From Propionibacteriaceae bacterium (GTDB taxonomy: Bacteria > Actinomycetota > Actinomycetes > Propionibacteriales > Propionibacteriaceae), in the NCBI GenBank assembly GCA_027492545.1, contig JAPUEL010000016.1:65191-111044 (forward strand): a DNA stretch of 45,854 nucleotides, written 5' to 3'. Below, in pieces: positions 31,462 to 39,303 of the stretch (its first letter is position 1; each line of letters starts with the position of its first letter). Position numbers and translations under genes: made by a program. The notes under the pieces are model-generated. The model was not told the origin of the DNA. It saw only the letters and a list, made by a program, of their open reading frames with translations, and did no database searches.

Positions 31462-31868
31462 ACGAGACTTCAGGAGTAACCCCGGAGTTCGTCGACCTTG
31501 CCGCGGAGGTGCTGGGCCTCCTCTCGGACCCGACCCGGATCAGGCTGATCCTGGCGCTCGACGCCGCAGTCGAACTCTCGGTCGGCGAGCTGGCCGAGGT
31601 GGTGGGGAAGAACCCCTCCGGGGTATCCCAGCACCTGGCCAGGCTGCGGATGGCGCGCATCGTGACCACCCGTCAGGACGGCACCAAGGTCCTCTACAAG
31701 CTCGCCGACGAGCACGCCCTCGGCGTCATCTTCGAGGCCGTCAGGCAGGCCGAACACTCGGTCGCAGCCGCCGGTCAGACGCCGCTGCATCACACTGCCG
31801 ATGAGGAGTCCCCTCGGCGGCACGGGGCCACCGAGCAGGGCCCCCGCCGCAGGTCCGCCGACGCCTGA
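31449..31868 (+). CDS. ArsR/SmtB-family metal sensor (KmtR-like)
   Basis: A 139-residue dimeric winged-helix repressor. The helix-turn-helix SVGELAEVVGKNPSGVSQHLARLR is at about 44-67. There is no CXC arsenic motif. Instead helix 5 has D87-x-H89 and E102-H103, spaced like H88, E101 and H102 of the nickel/cobalt sensor KmtR, with a further pair H114-H115 slightly farther than in KmtR. The CzrA/NmtR-type third ligand is replaced by Gln100. Ni/Co sensing is therefore favoured over Zn or Cu, by inference. It sits 12 nt before an MFS exporter with which it forms an operon, and is divergent from copB, which has its own CsoR box. Confidence 0.85.
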   Translation: MHADNETSGVTPEFVDLAAEVLGLLSDPTRIRLILALDAAVELSVGELAEVVGKNPSGVSQHLARLRMARIVTTRQDGTKVLYKLADEHALGVIFEAVRQAEHSVAAAGQTPLHHTADEESPRRHGATEQGPRRRSADA

Positions 31869-31880
31869 GCGAGCGCGATC

Positions 31881-33218
31881 ATGTTGACCGTTCTGCGCAG
31901 CCGCACGTACAGGAACCTGTTCTCCGCCCAGGTGATCGCCCTCCTTGGCACCGGCCTGCTGACCGTCGCTTTGGGGTTGTTGGCGTTCGACGTCTCGCCC
32001 GACGGCGCGGGCGCGGTCATGGGGCTCGCGATGACCATCAAGATGGTGGCCTACGTCGCCGTCGCCCCGGTGATGTCCGCCCTCGTGGCCCGCATGCCGC
32101 GCAAGCCGCTCCTTATCACCGCCGACCTGGTGCGGGCCGCCGTCGCGCTGTGCCTGCCGTTCGTCAGCGAGGCGTGGCAGATCTATGCGCTGATCTTCCT
32201 GCTCCAGTCCGCGTCGGCCACGTTCACGCCCTCCTTCCAGGCCTTGATCCCCTCGGTGTTGCCTGAGGAGCGGGAGTACACGCGAGCGCTGTCTTTGTCG
32301 CGGCTGGCCTACGACATGGAGGCGCTGGTGAGCCCGATGATCGCTGCGCTGCTGCTGGCGGTGATCGGCTACCAGGACCTCTTCGTCGGCACCGTCGTCG
32401 GCTTCATCGGGTCGGCAATCCTGGTGGCCCTCACCCGGCTCCCACGCGTCGACCCGCCACCGCCCGCACCGTTCTTCGAGCGTCTGACCGGCGGCACCCG
32501 CCGCTTCTGGGCGGTGCCCGAACTGCGCGGTCTCCTGGGGATCAACCTCGTCGTCGCGGCCACCACTGCGATGGTGATCGTCAACACCGTGGTGATCGTG
32601 CGCGCGCACCTCGGGCGGGATCAGGGCGACCTCGCCCTCCTGCTGGCTGCCTACGGCGCCGGATCGATGGTGCTCGCGTTGGCCGTGCCGCGGCTCCTCG
32701 ACCGACTGCCCGATCGACGGGTGATGCTGGCCGGCGCTGCGCTCCTTCCGGTGACCCTCGGCGCAGCAGCCGCTGTCCTTGCCTGGGTCGATGCCCGTCC
32801 TGCGTGGCCGCTACTGCTCGGGCTCTGGTTCGTCATGGGTGCCTCGACCTCCGCGGTGCTCACGCCCTCGGCGCGGCTCCTGCGCCGGAACTCGACGGAG
32901 CAGACGGCCCCTGCGGTGTTCGCCGCCCAGTTCTCGCTCTCGCACGCCTGCTTCCTGATGACCTACCCGGTTGCCGGGGTGATCGGCGCGTGGCTGGGGC
33001 TCCCCGGTGCGGCGGCGGTCCTGGTCGCGCTGGCCGGGGTTGGGTTGGTGTGGGCGTTCATGTCTTGGAGTGTTGAGCCGCGGGTCGGTGCCGACTCCGC
33101 GGAAACGGTCCCGCAGTGGCAGGGCCCCAGCTCAACCCCAGCCGTGGTGGCCACCACTGGGGGACCGTTTCCGCGCACAACCCCGGCCCATGGTTCTGCG
33201 CATATGCTCGACCAGTGA
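31881..33218 (+). CDS. MFS transporter paired with a metal sensor
   Basis: A 445-residue major-facilitator protein with about 12 transmembrane helices. It begins LRSRTYRNLFSAQVIALLGTGLLTVALG and resembles the exporter branch found next to ArsR-type nickel/cobalt sensors. Probable role: efflux of a metal or metal complex, controlled by the preceding gene (12-nt gap). A loop motif between helices 2 and 3 reads RMPRKPL. The last 45 residues after MSWSVEPRVG are not membrane protein-like: about 26 of them are encoded by the 78-bp palindrome at 33098-33175, so the original end was probably near 33090. The start ATG at 31881 is in frame with the first helix. Confidence 0.8.
   Translation: MLTVLRSRTYRNLFSAQVIALLGTGLLTVALGLLAFDVSPDGAGAVMGLAMTIKMVAYVAVAPVMSALVARMPRKPLLITADLVRAAVALCLPFVSEAWQIYALIFLLQSASATFTPSFQALIPSVLPEEREYTRALSLSRLAYDMEALVSPMIAALLLAVIGYQDLFVGTVVGFIGSAILVALTRLPRVDPPPPAPFFERLTGGTRRFWAVPELRGLLGINLVVAATTAMVIVNTVVIVRAHLGRDQGDLALLLAAYGAGSMVLALAVPRLLDRLPDRRVMLAGAALLPVTLGAAAAVLAWVDARPAWPLLLGLWFVMGASTSAVLTPSARLLRRNSTEQTAPAVFAAQFSLSHACFLMTYPVAGVIGAWLGLPGAAAVLVALAGVGLVWAFMSWSVEPRVGADSAETVPQWQGPSSTPAVVATTGGPFPRTTPAHGSAHMLDQ
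33098..33175. repeat. 78-bp palindromic element inside the MFS 3' end
   Basis: Arms of 22 bp (33098-33119 and 33154-33175) with one mismatch, beginning CGCGGAAACGGTCCC and ending GGGACCGTTTCCGCG, loop about 34 bp. Same length and core as 20086-20163. Confidence 0.8.
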
Positions 33219-33291
33219 GTGATTGTCATAGTCCCAGGCCCTCCGGGGCCGCCCTGCAGTCTCTGACCCCGTCGAGGGGGGTGAGGGGACG

Positions 33292-34656
33292 ATGATCGTC
33301 GAGTGGTTGCTGCTGCTGGCAGTGGTGGCGCTGATCGCCGCGAACGCGATGTTCGTGGCCGCCGAGTTCTCGTTGGTGACAGTTGACCGTCCCACCGTCA
33401 CGCGGCTGGCCGAGACCGACCCGAAGGCCAAGTCGCTGCGCGAGGCGCTGCGCACCATGTCGACGCAACTGTCCGGCGCGCAGCTCGGCATCACCATCAC
33501 CAGCCTGGTGGTGGGCTTCATCGCGGAGCCCTCGATCGCCGCGCTGCTGGAGGTGCCCCTCGGCTCCGTCGGTCTCCCTGAGGAGGCAGCCTCCGTGGTG
33601 GCCTTCACCGCGGCCTTCATCATCGCGACCATGGTCCAGATGGTGTTCGGCGAGCTCGTGCCCAAGAACTGGGCCATCGCGGAGCCGCTCAAGGTGGGGC
33701 GTGCGGTGGTCGGGTTCCAGCGCGGCTTCACGTGGGTGAGCAGGCCGCTGCTGTGGTTCCTCAACGGCACCGCCAACCGCATCGTCCAGGCGCTGGGCAT
33801 GGAGCCGCAGGAGGAGCTGGCCTCAGCCCGTTCCGCGCAGGAGTTGGGCTCGCTCGCCGCCCGCTCCGCACAGCAGGGGATGCTCGGCGAGGATCTCGCC
33901 CGCCGGCTTGAGCACTCCGTCGCCCTCAACGAGCGCACTGCCTCGGACGCCATGACCCCGCGGCCGCGCGTCCGCTTCCTCGAACTCGACGAGACCGCGT
34001 CGGACGTCCTGGACGCGGTGCGGGCCACCGGCCATGCCCGCTTCCCCGTGCTCGGTGACAGCGTCGACGACGTCCGGGGGGTGGTCCTGTTCAAGGACGC
34101 CCTGGCCATCCCCTCGGCGGAGCGCGCCGGCCGCACCGTCAAGGACCTGGTGCGCCCCATCCGGGCGGTGCCGTCGACGATGCCGCTCGGCTCGGTGCTC
34201 GAGGTTCTTCGCCTCGGGGTGCAGATGGCTGTCGTGGTCGACGAGTACGGCGGCACGGACGGCATCGTGACGTTGGAGGACGTGGTGGAGGAGATCGTCG
34301 GCGACATCGACGACGAGCAGGACAACCCCACCCGCGCCTACCGGCAACTGGAGGAGCGGCGATGGTCCCTGTCGGGGCTCCTCCGGCCCGATGAGGCGGG
34401 CGAGACCCTGCACATCGAGCTCCCCGAAGGTCGCGAGTCGGACACGCTGGGCGGGATCATCACCGAGCAGCTCGGCCGCTTCCCTAGGGTGGGCGACGAG
34501 GTGCTGCTCGATGTGCGGGACGAGACGAGACCCGACGGCGACGGGCTGCCGACCCCGGCAATCGCGCGGCTGAAGGTCACCAGGCTGGACGGCTGGCGCG
34601 TGGACAGGCTCACGCTGAGCGTCGAGGATGCGGAGGAGGGGGAGAGCAATGCTTGA
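33292..34656 (+). CDS. CorC/HlyC-family (CNNM-type) membrane protein, first copy
   Basis: A 454-residue protein. The order is DUF21 membrane domain (residues 1-190; NAMFVAAEFSLVTVDRPTV and GAQLGITITSLVVGF are typical), a CBS pair (AMTPRPRVRFLELDE; VVVDEYGGTDGIVTLEDVVEEIVGDI), and a C-terminal CorC_HlyC transporter-associated domain (TLGGIITEQLGRFPRVGDEV). Such proteins are linked to Mg2+/Co2+ efflux or homeostasis; haemolysin names are historical. The ATG at 33292 has a GAGGGGGGTGAGGGG purine tract. It overlaps the second copy by 8 nt, so they may form a heterodimer. No Mg2+ riboswitch was seen upstream. Confidence 0.93.
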   Translation: MIVEWLLLLAVVALIAANAMFVAAEFSLVTVDRPTVTRLAETDPKAKSLREALRTMSTQLSGAQLGITITSLVVGFIAEPSIAALLEVPLGSVGLPEEAASVVAFTAAFIIATMVQMVFGELVPKNWAIAEPLKVGRAVVGFQRGFTWVSRPLLWFLNGTANRIVQALGMEPQEELASARSAQELGSLAARSAQQGMLGEDLARRLEHSVALNERTASDAMTPRPRVRFLELDETASDVLDAVRATGHARFPVLGDSVDDVRGVVLFKDALAIPSAERAGRTVKDLVRPIRAVPSTMPLGSVLEVLRLGVQMAVVVDEYGGTDGIVTLEDVVEEIVGDIDDEQDNPTRAYRQLEERRWSLSGLLRPDEAGETLHIELPEGRESDTLGGIITEQLGRFPRVGDEVLLDVRDETRPDGDGLPTPAIARLKVTRLDGWRVDRLTLSVEDAEEGESNA

Positions 34657-35692
34657 TTCCACCGCCATCCTCATCGCCATCGCCCTGTTGATCGGCAACG
34701 CCTTCTTCGTCGGCGCCGAGTTCGCGCTCATCGCCGCACGGCGCACCCAGATCGAGCCGCGTGCCGCCGCCGGCTCCCGATCCGCGCGCATCACGCTCCG
34801 GGCCATGGAACGGGTCTCCCTCATGATGGCCGGAGCCCAGCTGGGCATCACCGTGTGCTCTCTGGGCCTCGGTGCCATCGGCGAGCCCGCCGTCGCGCAT
34901 CTGCTTGAGATCCCGCTGGCCGCCGTCGGCATCAGCGGCGCCGCGCTGCACACCGTGGCGTTCATCATCGCCCTGGCCATCGTCGTGGTCCTGCACATGG
35001 TGCTCGGCGAGATGGTGCCGAAGAACATCGCGATCTCCGGCCCCGAGCGCTCCGCCATGATCCTCGGGCCCATCCTCTACGGGATCGTGCTGGTGCTGCG
35101 TCCGCTGATCTGGCTGCTCAACTGGATGGCCAATGCGGTGCTGCGCCTTCTCAAGGTGCAGCCGAGGGAAGAGATCGCGTCGGCCTTCACCGCTGACGAG
35201 GTGGCCGCTTTCATCGCGGAGTCGCGGGAGGAGGGGTTGCTCGAGGATCGCGAACATCAGCTGCTCAGCGGCGCGGTCAGCATCGGGACCGAGACCGTTG
35301 AGGCGGTCATGGTCCCGCTGGGCGAGCTCGTGACGCTCCCGCACCGGGCCACGCCGGCCGAGGTGGAGGCCGAGTTCCTGCGCACCGGCTACTCGCGGTT
35401 CCCCGTCGCGGCGGAGGGGGGCCACGTGGTGGGGTACGTCCACCTCAAGGACTTCCTCGGGCTGTCCGACGACGAGTTCGCCCGTCCCTTGGGTGAGCAC
35501 GTCGTCCGCCCGTTGGCCACGATCGCGAAGGACGCCACGCTGGAGGCCACGCTCGCCGCGATGCAGTCGGGCGGCACGCACTTCGCGCTCGTCACCGACG
35601 GCGAGCAGACGGTGGGCGCCGCGATGCTCGAGGACGTCGTCGAGCGCCTGATCGGAGAGGTGAAGGACGCGGCGACGGTGTCTCGGGGGTAA
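34649..35692 (+). CDS. CorC/HlyC-family (CNNM-type) membrane protein, second copy
   Basis: A 347-residue paralogue of the preceding gene. It has the DUF21 domain (NAFFVGAEFALIAARRTQI, GAQLGITVCSLGLGAIGEP, VVLHMVLGEMVPKNIAISGP) and a CBS pair (EAVMVPLGELVTLP; LVTDGEQTVGAAMLEDVVERLIGEV). It lacks the C-terminal CorC_HlyC domain found in the first copy. The ATG at 34649 lies inside the end of the first gene (ATGCTTGA overlap) behind a GGAGGGGGAGAG ribosome site, so the pair is cotranslated. Tandem long and short copies of this kind are common in actinobacteria. Ion specificity is unknown. Confidence 0.92.
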   Translation: MLDSTAILIAIALLIGNAFFVGAEFALIAARRTQIEPRAAAGSRSARITLRAMERVSLMMAGAQLGITVCSLGLGAIGEPAVAHLLEIPLAAVGISGAALHTVAFIIALAIVVVLHMVLGEMVPKNIAISGPERSAMILGPILYGIVLVLRPLIWLLNWMANAVLRLLKVQPREEIASAFTADEVAAFIAESREEGLLEDREHQLLSGAVSIGTETVEAVMVPLGELVTLPHRATPAEVEAEFLRTGYSRFPVAAEGGHVVGYVHLKDFLGLSDDEFARPLGEHVVRPLATIAKDATLEATLAAMQSGGTHFALVTDGEQTVGAAMLEDVVERLIGEVKDAATVSRG

Positions 35693-35709
35693 GGAGCGAT
35701 CCTCACGGG

Positions 35710-35755
35710 CCAGTGTCGGTTCTTGCCGGGACTGACCGGCGAGAACCGACACTGG
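35710..35755. repeat. 46-bp palindromic element, copy 2
   Basis: Arms CCAGTGTCGGTTCTTGCCGG and its near-perfect complement around a 6-nt loop; same family as 21012-21059. It lies between the converging 3' ends of the CorC and GH3 genes and could serve as their shared terminator. Confidence 0.78.
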
Positions 35756-35764
35756 AGTGGTGGA

Positions 35765-38038
35765 TCAGGCGGTGATCTCCACGGACATGGTGAGGTCGCA
35801 GGCGGAGTTGCCGCCGACGAAGACGTCGATCACGGTGGCGTCCTGCACCCAGGTGCGGGTTGCGGCGCTCCAGTAGCGCAGCTGGTCCGGCCCCAGCTCG
35901 AACTCCACTTCCACCGACGCGCCCGCGGGCACGTGCGCGCGCTTGAAGCCCTTGAGCTCGCGGACCGGCCGGGTGGAGGTGCCGTAGCGCTGGTGGATGT
36001 AGAGCTGGGCCACCTCGTCGGAATCCACCCCGGAGGTGTTGGTGAGCGTCACCGCGACCGTGGCCGTCTCGCCGACGGCGAAGCTCGACGGCGCCCGCAG
36101 GTCCGAGTACGCCACCGTCGCGTACGTGAGGCCATACCCGAAGGGGTAGAGCGGGGTGCTCTCCTCGTCCCAGTAGCGCTTGTCCGCGTCCTCCGGCTGG
36201 AAGGTGCGGTAGTGCGAGTGCACCATGGGCACCTGGCCCACGTGTCGCGGCCAGGTGAAGGGCAGGCGGCCGGCGGGGGAGACGTCGCCGAAGAGGACGC
36301 GCGCCACGGCGTCGCCGCCACGGACGCCGGGGTACCAGACCTGCACGATGGCGTCGGCGTTGGCGTCGGCCCAGCGCAGGTCGAGCGGGCGACCCGACAT
36401 GACAAGCACCACCATCGGGGTGCCGGTGGCGTGGACGCGCTGCAGCAGCTCGAGCTGGCGGCCGGGGAGGTCGAGCGTGGAGACCGAGGCCTTCTCGCCG
36501 ATCATGTTCTGCGGCTGCCCCACCACCACGACGGCGACCTCTGACTCCGCGGCCAGGGCGACGGCGCGCTCCAGCTCGGCGTCCTCGTCGAAGCCCTCCG
36601 GGGTCTGCGGCAGCGTGCCCGATTCGTGGCTGTCGAACATCGACGGGTAGACCCGGGTGGCGCAGGCCGTGGCGGGCGCGTACTCGACCCGGGTCCCTTC
36701 GCCGGCGCGGCGACGGATGCCGTCGAGGATGGTGACCGACTCGGACAGGTTGAAGTCGAAGATCCAGGGGCCCAGGATGTCGCGGGCTGAGTCGGCGAGG
36801 TCGCCGAGGATCGCGATCGAGGCGGGCGCCTTCAGCGGGAGGGCGCCGTCGTTCTTGAGCAGGACGGCGGTGCGCTCTGCGGCGGCTTGCGCGGCGTCGC
36901 GGTGCGAGGCGTCGCCGAGGATGGAGGCGCTGGTGGCCTCGTCGACAAACGGCTGCTCGAACAGGCCTGCCGCGAACTTGGCGGTGAGGACGCGGCGGAC
37001 GGCCAGGTCGATGGTGGCCTCGTCGACCAGCCCGTCTGCCACGGCCTGCGGGAGGCGGGTGTAGGAGGCGTCGAACATGGCCATCTCCATGTCGAGCCCG
37101 GCGTAGACGGCGCGGGCTCCGGCGTCGGTGAGGTCGCGGGCGAAGTGCTGGGTCTCGAGCGAGCGCACCGCGTTGGCGTCTGAGACCACGAAGCCGTCGA
37201 AGCCCAGCTCGTCGCGCAGCATCTCGGTGAGCAGCCAACGGTTGCCGCTGGCGGGCACGCCGTTGAGGTCCATGTAGGCGCTCATGATGTTCTTGGCGCC
37301 CGCGTCGATGGCCGCCTTGAACGGGGGGAAGTAGACGTTGTGCAGCTCGGCGTCGGAGATGTCCGAGTCCTCGTAGTCGCGGCCGCCGCGGGCCGCGCCG
37401 TAGCCGGCGAAGTGCTTCGGGCCGGAGATGACGGACTCAGCGCCACTGTCGCCCTGGAACCCGCGCACCTGCGCGGCCGCCATCGCGCCGCCCAGGCACG
37501 GGTCCTCGCCGGCGCCCTCGATGATGCGGCCCCAGCGCGGGTCGCGGGCGATGTCCACCATCGGGGCGAAGGTCCAGTGGATGCCGACGGCGCGCGCCTC
37601 GCGGGCCGCGATCGCCTGGCCATTCTCGGCCACCTCGGGGTCCCAGCTGGCCGCGACCGCGATCGGCACGGGGAACGTGGTGCGCAGGCCGTGGATCACG
37701 TCGAACCCGAACAGGGCCGGAATCCCGTGGCGGTTCCCGGCGATGGTCCTGCGCTGGAGGTGGTTGGCGAGTGCGGCGTTGCGGACGAACAGCAGCGAGC
37801 CGACGCGGCCGGCGTCGATCTCCTTGTCCACCATCCGCGGGAAGTCGAGGAACTGCCGCTGCTCGAAGGGCATGGCCGCCAGCTCCTCGTCGGAGACCTC
37901 CGGGGTGTCGAGCTGGCCGAAGTAGAAGTACTGCGTCAGCTGGCCGGCCTTCTCCTCCAGAGTGAGGCGGCCGAGGAGATCCTCGACTCGTTCCTCGACG
38001 GGGAGGGCAGGGTCGCGGTAGGCGGGGGCGTCGGTCAT
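35765..38038 (-). CDS. bglX: GH3 beta-glucosidase (BglX-like)
   Basis: A 757-residue family 3 glycoside hydrolase releasing terminal beta-glucose or similar residues from oligosaccharides. N-terminal (alpha/beta)8 domain with the block HGIPALFGFDVIHGLRTTFP, the substrate-binding KHFAGYG and the catalytic nucleophile D287 in GFVVSDANAV. The C-terminal sandwich domain has VVVVGQPQNMIGEKASVSTL with the probable acid/base. A fibronectin-III-like domain ends the protein (VTLTNTSGVDSDEVAQLYI). There is no signal peptide, so it would act inside the cell on imported sugars. The ATG at 38038 has a GAAGGA ribosome site about 7 nt away. It is divergent from a TetR regulator that may control it. No transporter genes adjoin. 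Confidence 0.92.
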   Translation of the reverse strand: MTDAPAYRDPALPVEERVEDLLGRLTLEEKAGQLTQYFYFGQLDTPEVSDEELAAMPFEQRQFLDFPRMVDKEIDAGRVGSLLFVRNAALANHLQRRTIAGNRHGIPALFGFDVIHGLRTTFPVPIAVAASWDPEVAENGQAIAAREARAVGIHWTFAPMVDIARDPRWGRIIEGAGEDPCLGGAMAAAQVRGFQGDSGAESVISGPKHFAGYGAARGGRDYEDSDISDAELHNVYFPPFKAAIDAGAKNIMSAYMDLNGVPASGNRWLLTEMLRDELGFDGFVVSDANAVRSLETQHFARDLTDAGARAVYAGLDMEMAMFDASYTRLPQAVADGLVDEATIDLAVRRVLTAKFAAGLFEQPFVDEATSASILGDASHRDAAQAAAERTAVLLKNDGALPLKAPASIAILGDLADSARDILGPWIFDFNLSESVTILDGIRRRAGEGTRVEYAPATACATRVYPSMFDSHESGTLPQTPEGFDEDAELERAVALAAESEVAVVVVGQPQNMIGEKASVSTLDLPGRQLELLQRVHATGTPMVVLVMSGRPLDLRWADANADAIVQVWYPGVRGGDAVARVLFGDVSPAGRLPFTWPRHVGQVPMVHSHYRTFQPEDADKRYWDEESTPLYPFGYGLTYATVAYSDLRAPSSFAVGETATVAVTLTNTSGVDSDEVAQLYIHQRYGTSTRPVRELKGFKRAHVPAGASVEVEFELGPDQLRYWSAATRTWVQDATVIDVFVGGNSACDLTMSVEITA

Positions 38039-38086
38039 GGGGGTCCTTCGGGGTCGGCGTCGACGGTGTCCTGAATTGTAGTGAAC

Positions 38087-38101
38087 ATCATATTTCATGA
38101 T
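38087..38101. promoter_or_regulatory. GH3 gene -10 overlapping a small palindrome
   Basis: Minus-strand TATGAT (38087-38092) is a near-consensus -10 for the GH3 gene. ATCAT-ATTTC-ATGAT (38087-38101) is an inverted repeat that could bind the TetR protein encoded next door. This is one of the few AT-rich stretches in the window. Confidence 0.4.
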
Positions 38102-38172
38102 TCGTCAAGGGTTGACTTCGGACCGGTTCAGGGTTCAAGGTTTGGAGTAGGGAAAGTTTTGAGGAGGTGGCG

Positions 38173-38820
38173 ATGTCGACAAGCCCGGCGAAGCGTGGAC
38201 CGTACGCGAAGTCGGCCGAGAAGCGCGCCGCCATCGCCAAGGCCGCCTACGAGGTGGTGATGGAGGTGGGGCATCCGCAGCTGACGACGGCGGCGGTCGC
38301 GGCCCGGGCTGGCTTGCTCGAGCGGACGATGCTCTACCACTTCCCGACCCGCGACCACCTCCTGGTGGCAGCCATCGAGTACTTCGAGGGGTTCTTCGCC
38401 GGCGAGGGGGGCGAACGCCCGCTCGCCCCGCCGTCGGAGTTCCGTGACCTCATCGACGAGCTCGCCCACAGATCCCCTGGCGAGGACAAGCGGCTGCGGC
38501 TCCAGGTGGCGCTTGCGTCGGCGGCGCAGGACCCGGCGCACCCGGCCCACGAGTTCTTCCAGCGCCACTACGAGCGGGTCATGGCGGAGATGATCGACCT
38601 CATGGAGGCCCGGCAGGCGGCGGGGCTGGCGCACCCGGACCGCGACCCCGTCCGCATGGCTCGCCAGTTCATCGCCGTGTGGGACGGACTGCAGCAGAGC
38701 TGGCTGATCCGCCGCGACTTCGACCTCACCGAGGAGATCACTGAGGCCTTCCGAGAGATCAGCGGCCAGAACGCGTTGGAGGCGAGGGCGGCGGTCCAAG
38801 ACCTCCTCTCGCGCATCTGA
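38173..38820 (+). CDS. TetR-family transcriptional regulator
   Basis: A 215-residue repressor. The N-terminal helix-turn-helix covers about residues 15-65 (IAKAAYEVVMEVGHPQLTTAAVAARAGLLERTMLYHFPTRDHLLVAAI). The C-terminal all-helical domain binds an unknown ligand. It is divergent from the GH3 beta-glucosidase, with a 134-bp gap that holds an AT-rich palindrome. Control of that gene by this protein is likely but not shown. The ATG at 38173 was chosen because AGGAGG lies 5 nt before it; a GTG two codons upstream overlaps the ribosome site. Confidence 0.88.
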   Translation: MSTSPAKRGPYAKSAEKRAAIAKAAYEVVMEVGHPQLTTAAVAARAGLLERTMLYHFPTRDHLLVAAIEYFEGFFAGEGGERPLAPPSEFRDLIDELAHRSPGEDKRLRLQVALASAAQDPAHPAHEFFQRHYERVMAEMIDLMEARQAAGLAHPDRDPVRMARQFIAVWDGLQQSWLIRRDFDLTEEITEAFREISGQNALEARAAVQDLLSRI

Positions 38821-39090
38821 CGCGGCTCCCTGAACCTGGGTTGAGCCACGCCCGCCCGCGGGTTGAGCCGGGCCAAGTCGCGGAGCGGCGCAGCCCGCGT
38901 CGAAACCATCGGTTGGCTTCCCAGGGATCTGGGTCGGGTTCGGCGGCGGCTGAGGGGGACCGGCCTCGCCCATGGGCGCCCTCGGCACGCCCAAACCGCC
39001 GGCGTGCCTCGCCCACCGCCCGACCCACCGCGACCGGTCCCCCTCACCCACCGCTCCGCGTGAACCCCTCGAATCTGCGCCGACCCCAAC

Positions 39091-39192
39091 CGCTGGCTGA
39101 GGCGCCGCGTGGCGCCCCCACCAGTGTCCGCGATCGCCCACCGCTGGCTGAGGTGCCGCGTGGCGCCCTCACCAGTGTCCGCGATCGTCCAC
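39091..39192. repeat. Two 51-bp tandem units derived from the palindromic element
   Basis: Units starting CGCTGGCTGAGG at 39091 and 39142, each followed by a GCCGCGTGGCGCC hairpin and CACCAGTGTCCGCGATCG. The third unit start at 39193 leads into the complete element, so the array grew from its left arm. Confidence 0.75.
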
Positions 39193-39296
39193 CGCTGGCT
39201 GAGGTGCCGCGAAGCGGCCTCGAAGCCTAAGAAACGTTGGCTGACAAGGGGCGTTCCGAAGGTTTCGAGGTTCGTCGCTGCGCCTCAGCCCGCGGG
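39192..39296. repeat. MITE-like palindromic element, second full copy
   Basis: About 105 bp from CCGCTGGCTGAGG to CCTCAGCCCGCGG with the internal CGAAGCCTAAGAAACGTT arm and its diverged complement, loop ggctgacaaggg. It matches the copy at 28967-29081 in arms and loop. Confidence 0.75.
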
Positions 39297-39303
39297 CGGG
39301 GGA

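Larger units (their letters stand above)
38821..39303. other. 483-bp intergenic region made of repeats
   Basis: No gene is supported; the open frames here are repeat translations. It holds a TTGAGCC-type hairpin repeat at about 38838-38890, an inverted repeat with 13-bp arms TGAGGGGGACCGG (near 38952 and 39038), two 51-bp tandem units, and one full MITE-like element. Confidence 0.7.

Noticed and set aside
33219..33291. Mg2+ riboswitch (M-box or ykkC-like) before the CorC genes
   Set aside because: The 73-bp gap is too short and shows no matching conserved elements.
39091..39192. CRISPR array
   Set aside because: Only two 51-bp units without unique spacers of regular size and without cas genes; they derive from a palindromic element.
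38841..39230. Protein-coding gene in the repeat region
   Set aside because: The open frames are translations of repeated DNA (Pro/Arg/Ala-rich) with no ribosome site.
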